A stretch of DNA of 6,706 nt from assembly GCA_011057175.1 (NCBI GenBank), contig DSBZ01000144.1, positions 1 to 6,706 on the forward strand, written 5' to 3'. Both the position numbers and the translations under genes were made by a program. The notes under the pieces were generated by a model. That model saw only the letters and a program-made list of their open reading frames with translations, did no database searches and was not told where the DNA came from. Of this stretch, positions 1 to 5,375 are shown in pieces. This stretch comes from Candidatus Acetothermia bacterium. GTDB lineage: Bacteria > Bipolaricaulota > Bipolaricaulia > Bipolaricaulales > Bipolaricaulaceae. Positions within the stretch are counted from its first letter, which is position 1; every line of letters begins with the position of its first letter.

Positions 1-836
1 CGGCGCAGGAGGAGCGAGATCTCACGGTAGGCGACAGCGTGCTTAGACAGGTCGTCGTAGATCACGAGGGCGTCCTCGCCCCGGTCGCGGAAGAACTCCC
101 CCATCGCGCACCCGGCGTAGGGGGCGATGTACTGGAGTGGCGTCGGATCCTCGGCGGTCGCGGCGACGACGATCGTGTAGTCGAGCGCGCCGTGCCGGCG
201 CAGGGCGTCCACCGCCTTGGCGACCGTGGACGACTTCTGACCGATGGCAACGTAGATGCAGTACACGCCCTCGCCCTTCTGGTTGATGATCGTGTCGATG
301 GCGATCGCCGTCTTCCCGGTGCGCCGGTCGCCGATGAGGAGCTCCCGCTGGCCACGGCCGATCGGGGTCAGGGCGTCGATGCACTTGATGCCGGTCTGAA
401 GAGGCGTATCCACCGGCTGACGTGCGATCACCCCGGGGGCCTTGGCGTCGGTCTTGCGGTACCCCTCAGGCGGGATCGCCTCCCCCCCGTCGCGGGGCTC
501 CCCGAGCGGGCTCACCACCCGTCCCAGGAAAGCCGTTCCCACGGGGGTGGAAAGGACACGGCCCGTGCGCCGGACCTCGTCCCCCTCCTTGATCCCTCGG
601 TCCGGACCGAGGATGGCCACCCCCACCGAGTCCTCGGCCAGATCGAGGACGAGGCCGAAGATCCCGCCCGGGAAGAGGAGGAGCTCGGACGCCATCGCCG
701 ACCGGAGCCCCCACACCCGGGCGATCCCGTCCCCGATCTCCACGACCAGCCCCACCTCCTCCATCTGGAGGTCGACGTCGAGTTCCTCGATCTGCCTGCG
801 GATGATGGCCGCAATCTCGTCCCGGCGGGGGCTCAT
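1..836 (-). CDS. atpA: F-type ATP synthase alpha subunit (N-terminal 278 residues; cut by window edge)
   Basis: This is the non-catalytic nucleotide-binding alpha subunit of the F1 head (three copies alternating with beta). The visible part starts with an amphipathic N-terminus that in known enzymes binds delta, followed by the beta-barrel domain (about residues 25-95). The RecA-like domain has a P-loop, GDRRTGKT, at 169-176. Walker B is ALVIYDD around 256-262, followed by the conserved [16 protein letters not shown]. The P-loop normally reads GDRQTGKT, so Arg replaces Gln at 172, and His replaces Gln in the SKQAVAYR signature; both look tolerable. The ATG at 836 is preceded by AAGGGG at 843-848, which overlaps the end of atpH. 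Only 3 bp separate the atpH stop from this start, so translation is probably coupled. The C-terminal domain and, presumably, atpG, atpD and atpC lie beyond position 1. Identity is certain. Confidence 0.98.
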   Translation of the reverse strand, partial: MSPRRDEIAAIIRRQIEELDVDLQMEEVGLVVEIGDGIARVWGLRSAMASELLLFPGGIFGLVLDLAEDSVGVAILGPDRGIKEGDEVRRTGRVLSTPVGTAFLGRVVSPLGEPRDGGEAIPPEGYRKTDAKAPGVIARQPVDTPLQTGIKCIDALTPIGRGQRELLIGDRRTGKTAIAIDTIINQKGEGVYCIYVAIGQKSSTVAKAVDALRRHGALDYTIVVAATAEDPTPLQYIAPYAGCAMGEFFRDRGEDALVIYDDLSKHAVAYREISLLLR

Positions 837-839
837 CGT

Positions 840-1385
840 CTACCCCTTGAGCTGGGCCATGAGCTCGGTCAGGCGCGCCTGGAGCGAGGCCTCCACCCGA
901 CGGCCGGACACGGAAAGCTCGATCCCCGCGAGGAGGTGGGGATCCACCCGCTCCTCGATCAGCACCTTCCGGTGGAGGGTCTCCCCCAACCGGCGCTGGA
1001 GGGCGGCCCGCTCCTCCGACGAGAGGGGGCGCGCGGTGTGGGCCACGACGTGGAGGGACTTCCCCCTCTCCTCTTCCTCGCCGAAGAACGCGGGCGCGAG
1101 GGCGGGGATGAGGACGGCTTTTCCCCGACGCACGAGGAGCCGCAACAGGTTGAGGGTCAAGGGGTGGAGCGTCGGCCCCAACGCTCGCGCGAGGACCGCT
1201 TCCTTGATGGGGGCGTGGATCAGGGGATGGGTCAGGAAGGGCACGGCGAGCTCCACCCCCCCCTCCCACAGGTCGCGGAGGAGGGCAACATCGTAGGCGA
1301 TGCGCTGTTCCGCCCCGTGGGAGGCGGCAGCCTCATACAGGGCGCGGGCATACGGGCGAGCGAGGTCGACGTCGGGCACGGTCAC
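840..1385 (-). CDS. atpH: F-type ATP synthase delta subunit (OSCP homologue)
   Basis: Delta sits on top of F1 and ties the alpha N-termini to the b-subunit stalk, so it is part of the stator. The 181 residues match the usual family length. The N-terminal helical domain opens with ARPYARALYEAA (residues 9-20), the family's RYAxALF-type signature. The C-terminal part carries VDPHLLAGIELSVSGRRVEAS (about 148-167), which corresponds to the conserved region with the pattern D-x-x-L-x-G-G-I. The start is a GTG whose GTGA overlaps the atpF stop by 4 bp. There is no good Shine-Dalgarno before it, so termination-reinitiation from atpF is the likely way it is translated. A second GTG two codons downstream (1379) is an alternative. 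Overall sequence conservation is low, as is normal for delta, but position and both end motifs agree. Confidence 0.95.
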   Translation of the reverse strand: MTVPDVDLARPYARALYEAAASHGAEQRIAYDVALLRDLWEGGVELAVPFLTHPLIHAPIKEAVLARALGPTLHPLTLNLLRLLVRRGKAVLIPALAPAFFGEEEERGKSLHVVAHTARPLSSEERAALQRRLGETLHRKVLIEERVDPHLLAGIELSVSGRRVEASLQARLTELMAQLKG

Positions 1386-1894
1386 CCAAGAAGCTGCGGA
1401 CCCAATCGCTCCGTGAGCTCCGCTAGCAGACGCTCATGGTCCCCTGTCCGCACCTCCCGGGCGAGGACCTTGGAAGCTCCGAGCACGACGAGCTCGGCAT
1501 AGGAGCGGCGGAGGTCGGCGAGCGCCTCCTCGCGGAGGCGCGCCGCTGCCTTCTCTCCTTCCACGAGGAGCTCCTGGACCTGCGCTCGCGCCTCCCGGCG
1601 GGCGTCGCGGAGGATGTCCTGAGCCTCGGCCTCGGCTTGGGCCACGATCGCCCGCGCACGCCGGTTCGCCTTGGCGAGGAGGGCCTCCCGTTCCTCGCGG
1701 AGACGCTGGGCATGAGCTTGGGCGGCCGCCGCATCGCGGAGCCGCTTTTCCTCGAGCTCCCGTCGCCGGTCGAGCCAGGTGAGGATGGGCTTGTAGAGCA
1801 GGCGCTTGAGAATCCACACCAGCAGGACGAAAGCGACGATGTTCAGGATCAGTGTCCAGTTGAGGTTCTTGACGATCGTGCCCCACTCCAACAT
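1382..1894 (-). CDS. atpF: F-type ATP synthase b subunit (peripheral stalk)
   Basis: Subunit b anchors the stator in the membrane and reaches up to delta on F1. The protein (170 aa from the ATG) has one membrane helix at about residues 12-30 (LNWTLILNIVAFVLLVWIL), then the conserved KRLLYKPILTWLDRR hinge. After that comes a long charged, Ala/Arg/Glu-rich helix typical of the b-dimer coiled coil. I chose the ATG at 1894 over the GTG one codon upstream (1897): AGGGGG at 1902-1907 lies 7 nt before the ATG but only 4 nt before the GTG. That Shine-Dalgarno overlaps the atpE stop. The gene ends in a 4-bp overlap with atpH. One b gene only is seen (no b' copy here), so a b homodimer is inferred. Confidence 0.96.
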   Translation of the reverse strand: MLEWGTIVKNLNWTLILNIVAFVLLVWILKRLLYKPILTWLDRRRELEEKRLRDAAAAQAHAQRLREEREALLAKANRRARAIVAQAEAEAQDILRDARREARAQVQELLVEGEKAAARLREEALADLRRSYAELVVLGASKVLAREVRTGDHERLLAELTERLGPQLLG

Positions 1895-1905
1895 CACAGT
1901 TCCCC

Positions 1906-2148
1906 CTAGACCACGAACAGGAGGACGATCGCCACCACGAGCGAGTAGATGCCTGTCGTCTCCGCGATCGCGTCCGCGATCACCATCGTGCGGAGGACGG
2001 TGTTGGCCATCTCCGGCTGGCGGGCCATCGCATCGAGGGCGCGGGCCCCGATCATCCCTTCCCCGAGCGCGGCGCCGATCGCCCCGATACCCATGCAGAT
2101 CCCGGCGGCAAGGTACTTCGCCGCTTGCACAACTGCTTCCAGTTCCAT
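1906..2148 (-). CDS. atpE: F-type ATP synthase c subunit, Na+-type two-carboxylate rotor ring subunit
   Basis: Subunit c forms the membrane rotor ring. The 80-residue protein is a two-helix hairpin with the conserved polar loop RQPE at 43-46. The ion-carrying carboxylate is E63 in helix 2, within IAETTGIYSL. T64, T65 and Y68 match the Na+ ligand and network positions S66, T67 and Y70 of the Ilyobacter tartaricus ring. The position of Ilyobacter Q32 in helix 1 is E30 here (ALGEG), so there are two carboxylates per site, as known for the Na+-driven Fusobacterium nucleatum ring. Sodium coupling is therefore inferred. The helix-1 glycine motif is partly alanine (A23, G25, A27, G29, G31). The ATG at 2148 has a near-ideal GGAGGT at 2155-2160, spaced 7 nt, the strongest ribosome site in the operon. 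That fits the need for many c copies. Confidence 0.98.
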   Translation of the reverse strand: MELEAVVQAAKYLAAGICMGIGAIGAALGEGMIGARALDAMARQPEMANTVLRTMVIADAIAETTGIYSLVVAIVLLFVV

Positions 2149-2154
2149 CTCGTT

Positions 2155-2160
2155 ACCTCC
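2155..2160 (-). promoter_or_regulatory. Strong Shine-Dalgarno of atpE
   Basis: GGAGGT followed by AACGAG and the ATG. It overlaps the atpB stop codon, and it is the only full-consensus ribosome site seen in this operon; neighbours have AAGGGG-type sites or none. It probably raises c-subunit synthesis above the other subunits. Confidence 0.85.
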
Positions 2161-2906
2161 TAGTCCGCGGTGACCTGGATGTAGGCCGCCGCCAGCAGCG
2201 CAAACACGAGGGCCTGAATGGCCCCGAAGAATAGCCCGAACGCGAGGTTGAGCCCCAAGACAACTGCGACCCGTGCCACCCACCCCAAGGCCTCTCCCAC
2301 CACGGGGATGAGCTCCGCGATCCTCAGCACAACGACAGGGGTCACGGCGGTGAGGAGCGACCCCCCGAGGATGTTCCCGAACAGACGGAACCCGTGGGAA
2401 AGGGTGCGCCCGAAATCCCCGAGGAGGTTCAGCGGCATCAGGAACGGGACTGGATCGAAATATCCCTTCACATGGCGGCGGATCCCCTTCGTGCGGACCC
2501 CATAGTAGTGGGTCGATCCGTACACGAAGAGCGCGAGACCCAACGCTACGTTCAGATCCTGCGTCGGGGAGACGATGTACGGTATGGGCAGGACCCCGAC
2601 CCAGTTGCAGGCAAGCACGTACAGGAACAGGGTCGCCACCAGGGGGAGAAGCCGGTCCCCGAGCTCGGGGGACACCCCGCCCAAGAGCTGTTCGCGGAAG
2701 AAGTCGATCGCGGCGGCAACCAGCGCGGCCCGGCGGGAGAGCGGTGCGTCGGGATCCAGGCTCAGCCCCCGCCGAATCCACAGGGAAAGGAGCACCAGCC
2801 CCCCGGCGACGGCGACCGCCACCGCCAGCACCACGAGGTTGAACGCGATCTCGATCCCTCCGATGGAGAGCCGGAGGGCGAGCTCCTCACCGAGATGTTC
2901 GAGCAA
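2160..2906 (-). CDS. atpB: F-type ATP synthase a subunit (membrane ion channel of the stator)
   Basis: Subunit a provides the two half-channels that load and unload the c ring. The 248-aa protein is very hydrophobic with several membrane helices. It has PTQDLN at 114-119 and LSHGFRLFGNILGG at 169-182, in which R174 is the essential arginine equivalent to E. coli aR210. Q231 in the last helix matches E. coli aQ252. The E. coli positions E219 and H245 fall on S183 and G224 here, so that polar pair is absent. The start is TTG at 2906; an in-frame stop at 2910-2912 rules out anything further upstream, and no ATG or GTG follows before the first membrane helix. It overlaps the end of the atpI-like gene by 20 bp and has no clear Shine-Dalgarno. 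Identity is certain; the start is less so. Confidence 0.96.
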   Translation of the reverse strand: MLEHLGEELALRLSIGGIEIAFNLVVLAVAVAVAGGLVLLSLWIRRGLSLDPDAPLSRRAALVAAAIDFFREQLLGGVSPELGDRLLPLVATLFLYVLACNWVGVLPIPYIVSPTQDLNVALGLALFVYGSTHYYGVRTKGIRRHVKGYFDPVPFLMPLNLLGDFGRTLSHGFRLFGNILGGSLLTAVTPVVVLRIAELIPVVGEALGWVARVAVVLGLNLAFGLFFGAIQALVFALLAAAYIQVTAD

Positions 2907-3246
2907 GGTTCACCGTCCCCACAACGCGGCCAAGGGCCGCGAGCAGCAACCCCCCTGCCACGGCGAGCGGGGGGAGGCCAACGCCGATGCCCCCCACCGC
3001 GAGGCCTCCGACGAGCACCTGCCGGATGAAGGACGCCGCGCTCGCCGCGACCCGTCCCCCTCGGTCCCGGACGAGGATCGCCAGCAGTTGACCCCATACG
3101 AGGCGCCCGATCGCCACGGCGGCTACCCCCCCCACGACCCCCAGCGACCACCGCCAGCTCACGGGGAGGAGGGCAGCTGCCAGCACCGCTGCCAACAGCC
3201 CCCCTTCCTTCAGCCCCACCAGGATCGCCTCGCGATGGTTGCTCAC
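2887..3246 (-). CDS. atpI: Small four-helix membrane protein in the atpI position (AtpI-like)
   Basis: This 119-residue protein is nearly all hydrophobic, with probable membrane helices at about 13-29, 33-57, 67-90 and 91-112. A charged stretch, RDRGGR (60-65), lies between helices 2 and 3. Size, four-helix layout and placement directly before atpB match ATP synthase protein I. That protein is a non-stoichiometric factor linked in other bacteria to c-ring assembly or Mg2+/ion supply. I see no sequence motif that proves family membership, so the symbol rests mainly on position and topology. The start is GTG at 3246, in a GTGA overlap with the frr stop. No Shine-Dalgarno precedes it, so translation probably depends on ribosomes finishing frr. 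The end overlaps the atpB start by 20 bp. Confidence 0.7.
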   Translation of the reverse strand: MSNHREAILVGLKEGGLLAAVLAAALLPVSWRWSLGVVGGVAAVAIGRLVWGQLLAILVRDRGGRVAASAASFIRQVLVGGLAVGGIGVGLPPLAVAGGLLLAALGRVVGTVNLARTSR

Positions 3247-3800
3247 AGGGTGCGCATCTCGTGGGCCTTCTTCTCCGCCAGCGCATCGGCCTGCTTCGTG
3301 TGTTCCGCCGTGATCGCGTCCAGCTCCTCCCGCAATCGGAACAAGTCGTCCTCGGCCAGGCGGCCTTCTTTACGTTCCTGATCCAGCTTCTCCCGCGCGT
3401 CGCGCCGTATGTTGCGCAGGGCGACCTTCGCTTCCTCCACCTTCTTCCCGACGAGCTTGACGAGCCCGTTCCGTCGCTCCTCGGTCAGCCGCGGGACCTT
3501 GATGCGGATCACCTGGCCGTCGTTTTGGGGGTTGAGACCGAGGTCCGCTCCCAGCACGGCCTTCTCGATGGCGGGGATTTGGGTGCGGTCGAACGGACGG
3601 ATCATGATCAGATCGGGATCAGGGGCCACGGCATGCGCTACGTGCTTGAGCGGGGTGGGGGCCCCGTAGTAGTCGACCATCACGTTCTCCACGAGCGCCG
3701 GGTTGGCTCGTCCGGTATGGATCTTGGCGAGCTCGCCTTGGAGCACATCCAGCGTCCGTGCCATGTGTTCCCGTGCTTGCCGCAGCAGTTCGTGCTCCAT
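3243..3800 (-). CDS. frr: Ribosome recycling factor
   Basis: RRF works with EF-G in the cytoplasm to split the post-termination 70S ribosome. The 185-aa length equals the usual family length. Visible signatures are HTGRANPALVENVMVDYYG (28-46), IRPFD (67-71), GQVIRIKVPRLTEERR (95-110) and VALRNIRRDAREKL (126-139). The last contains R132 at the same place as the functionally important E. coli Arg132. The long N- and C-terminal helices form the three-helix bundle, and the middle part is the second domain. The ATG at 3800 has AAGGGGG at 3807-3813 with 6-nt spacing. A much longer open frame continues upstream only because it runs antisense through cca. Usually frr follows pyrH; here it is the first cistron before the ATP synthase genes, joined by a GTGA overlap. 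Confidence 0.97.
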   Translation of the reverse strand: MEHELLRQAREHMARTLDVLQGELAKIHTGRANPALVENVMVDYYGAPTPLKHVAHAVAPDPDLIMIRPFDRTQIPAIEKAVLGADLGLNPQNDGQVIRIKVPRLTEERRNGLVKLVGKKVEEAKVALRNIRRDAREKLDQERKEGRLAEDDLFRLREELDAITAEHTKQADALAEKKAHEMRTL

Positions 3801-3820
3801 GATCGACCCCCTTGTCGCGA

Positions 3821-3849
3821 ATCCTAGCCCTGGTGCGACCAACCCGCAA
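3821..3849 (-). promoter_or_regulatory. Candidate sigma-70-type promoter for the frr-atp operon
   Basis: On the minus strand, TTGCGG (3844-3849) and TAGGAT (3821-3826) are separated by exactly 17 bp. Transcription would start near 3814, giving a leader of only about 14 nt with the frr Shine-Dalgarno at its very 5' end. The match to consensus is partial (3 of 6 and 4 of 6), but the spacing and the position in a 66-bp intergenic region support it. It is the only promoter candidate I see for the minus-strand genes. Confidence 0.5.
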
Positions 3850-3855
3850 GCGGGC

Positions 3856-3861
3856 GATAAT
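3856..3861 (+). promoter_or_regulatory. -10-like element GATAAT just upstream of cca
   Basis: GATAAT matches TATAAT at 5 of 6 positions and ends 5 bp before the GTG start of cca, so transcription would begin at or next to the start codon (leaderless). No convincing -35 hexamer lies 16-18 bp upstream. The element also sits within a short inverted repeat, GCGAT-A-ATCGC (3854-3864), and lies immediately behind the -35 box of the divergent frr promoter. Confidence 0.45.
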
Positions 3862-3866
3862 CGCGC

Positions 3867-5294
3867 GTGCGCGTCCACGTGGCACGTGTGTTCGCTGGCC
3901 ATCCGCTCGCAGCGGAGATCCTCCATCGGTTGCGGGAGGCGGGGCATACCGCCGTCCTCGTGGGGGGGGTGGTGCGCGATGCCGTCCTCGCCGAGCTGCG
4001 CGGTGAGCGGCTCGTAGCTCAGGACGTAGACATCGCGACCTCCGCTTCCCCAGCCGAGGTGCGGCGCCTGTTCCCGGACCACACGGTCCTCACCGTGGGG
4101 GAGAGGTTCGGAGTGGTGGTGGTGGTGGGCCCCGATGGTCGCTCCTACGAAGTGGCTTCGTTTCGCACCGAACAGGGCTACCGCGACGGGCGCCGACCAG
4201 ACGAGGTGCGGTGGGGAACGCTCGATGAGGATGTGCAGCGCCGTGACTTCACCGTGAACGGCCTCGTGGCGACAGAGGACGGCGAGGTCCTCGATCGAGT
4301 AGGGGGGATCCCCGACCTCATGGCGGGCCGCGTGCGGGCGATCGGGGATCCAGGGACGCGGTTCGACGAGGATCGCCTGCGCATGCTCCGTGCGGTGCGG
4401 TTCGCCTGCCAGCTTGGGTTCGCGATCGAGGAGAAGACCGCCGCCGCGATCCGGGACCGCGCTCCGCGGATCACCTCCGTCTCCTGGGAACGGATCCGTG
4501 ACGAGCTCATTCGCATCCTGGCCACCCCCCGCTCGGGGGAGGGGATCCTCCTTCTCGATCGCCTGGGCCTTCTTGCGCCTATGCTCCCCGAGATCGCCGC
4601 CCTCCGCGGCGTGCCCCAACCCGAGGAGTACCACCCCGAGGGGGACGTGTTCGCCCACACCGTAGCCGCGCTTGGGGTGGGCGATCTCCTGTGGGACGAC
4701 CCTCGCCTCAAGCTGGGCATCCTCTTCCACGATGTGGGGAAGCCCTCCGCCCTTGCCCGTTCCGGGGGGGGGAACATGAGCGGGCACTGCAGCCTCGGGG
4801 CGGAGGTCGCGTCGCGGGCGCTTCTCCGGCTGCGGTTTCCCAAGCGGGACGTGGAGTGGGTGACCTATCTCGTGCGGGAGCACATGCGGGTGGCCCGCCT
4901 GCCGGAGATGGGCCTTGGGAAGCAGGTTCGCCTCCTCGGGGCGGGGGAGGATGAGGTGGCCCCCCTCGAGGAGCTTCCCCGCCGGTTCCCATTGTTCGCT
5001 GATCTCCTCCGCCTCGTCGTGTGCGATGCCGAAGCAAGCGCCCACCGCGCACGCGCCTGGGAGCCCCTCCTCGAGCGCGCGGTGGGGCTCCTCGTCCATC
5101 TCCGGCGGATCCACGGGATCCGCCGCGCGCGCGAGCTCCTCACCGGCGATGACCTCCTCGCCCTCGGGTTCTCCCCTGGGCCGCGGCTCGGGGAAGCATT
5201 GGACCTCATCCACGAGCGGATCCTCGCCGGGGAGATCGCAACGCGAGAGGAAGCGCTGGCCCACGCGTTGCGGCTCGCGCGAGGTCACAGGTAA
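3867..5294 (+). CDS. cca: Class II tRNA nucleotidyltransferase (CCA- or A-adding) with HD domain
   Basis: The enzyme adds or repairs the 3' CCA end of tRNAs from CTP and ATP. The head domain has LVGGVVRD (31-38) and the metal-binding D53-V-D55 in QDVDIATSA. The flexible-loop region FRTEQGYRDGRRPDEV (99-114) comes next, then RRDFTVN (125-131). DPGTRFDEDRLRMLRAVRF (161-179) holds the base-recognising EDxxR motif. The loop, which CC-adding enzymes lack, appears intact, so full CCA-adding or A-adding activity is likely. From about residue 255 an HD phosphohydrolase domain follows: H264, H288-D289 in LFHDVGKP, H307 and H339. In E. coli-type enzymes this domain has phosphatase/phosphodiesterase activity. 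The GTG at 3867 is the most upstream start; GTGs at 3879 and 3888 are possible. None has a Shine-Dalgarno. The gene contains G8 (3962-3969) and G9 (4764-4772) runs and a 10-bp perfect inverted repeat. Confidence 0.93.
   Translation: MRVHVARVFAGHPLAAEILHRLREAGHTAVLVGGVVRDAVLAELRGERLVAQDVDIATSASPAEVRRLFPDHTVLTVGERFGVVVVVGPDGRSYEVASFRTEQGYRDGRRPDEVRWGTLDEDVQRRDFTVNGLVATEDGEVLDRVGGIPDLMAGRVRAIGDPGTRFDEDRLRMLRAVRFACQLGFAIEEKTAAAIRDRAPRITSVSWERIRDELIRILATPRSGEGILLLDRLGLLAPMLPEIAALRGVPQPEEYHPEGDVFAHTVAALGVGDLLWDDPRLKLGILFHDVGKPSALARSGGGNMSGHCSLGAEVASRALLRLRFPKRDVEWVTYLVREHMRVARLPEMGLGKQVRLLGAGEDEVAPLEELPRRFPLFADLLRLVVCDAEASAHRARAWEPLLERAVGLLVHLRRIHGIRRARELLTGDDLLALGFSPGPRLGEALDLIHERILAGEIATREEALAHALRLARGHR
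5103..5125. repeat. Perfect 10-bp inverted repeat inside cca
   Basis: CGGCGGATCC (5103-5112), a 3-nt loop ACG, and GGATCCGCCG (5116-5125) are exact reverse complements. They encode RRIHGIRR, residues 413-420 of the nucleotidyltransferase, so the repeat may simply follow from that protein palindrome in GC-rich codons. The transcript could fold into a very stable hairpin here. No U-tract follows, so it is not a standard terminator. Confidence 0.85.
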
Positions 5295-5332
5295 CGGTCC
5301 CTCCCCCCCGATGTCCCCCCGGCGGCTCGCAT

Positions 5333-5349
5333 CGCCCCTCGTCGGGGCG
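5333..5349 (+). terminator. Weak hairpin between cca and the HerA-like gene
   Basis: CGCCCC (5333-5338), loop TCGTC, GGGGCG (5344-5349) forms a 6-bp GC-only stem 38 bp after the cca stop. No T-run follows, so intrinsic termination is doubtful. The next gene's -10-like element begins 14 bp later, so the hairpin could also be a regulatory structure or chance in GC-rich DNA. Apart from this and the -10-like element, the 81-bp gap 5295-5375 holds only C-rich sequence. Confidence 0.3.
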
Positions 5350-5362
5350 CACCGGTTGCCGC

Positions 5363-5368
5363 TACTTT
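5363..5368 (+). promoter_or_regulatory. -10-like element TACTTT just upstream of the HerA-like gene
   Basis: TACTTT (4 of 6 to TATAAT, with the key T1, A2 and T6) ends 7 bp before the ATG at 5376. This would place the transcript start at the first codon. No Shine-Dalgarno is present between them and no clear -35 box is upstream. The arrangement mirrors that of cca. Confidence 0.4.
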
Positions 5369-5375
5369 GGGCGTG

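Noticed and set aside
39..1502. A 487-codon plus-strand open frame across atpA and atpH
   Set aside because: It is antisense to clearly identified ATP synthase genes. The translation is Arg/Gly/Pro/His-rich with no recognisable domain.
1906..2781. A 291-codon minus-strand frame ending with the c subunit
   Set aside because: The first 211 codons are an off-frame reading of atpB. The true atpE start is the ATG at 2148 with a strong Shine-Dalgarno, so this is not a c-subunit fusion.
4113..4127. Five tandem GTG codons (possible trinucleotide repeat)
   Set aside because: They encode a hydrophobic valine strand in the head domain of the nucleotidyltransferase. The repeat is too short and too natural for a beta strand to claim more.
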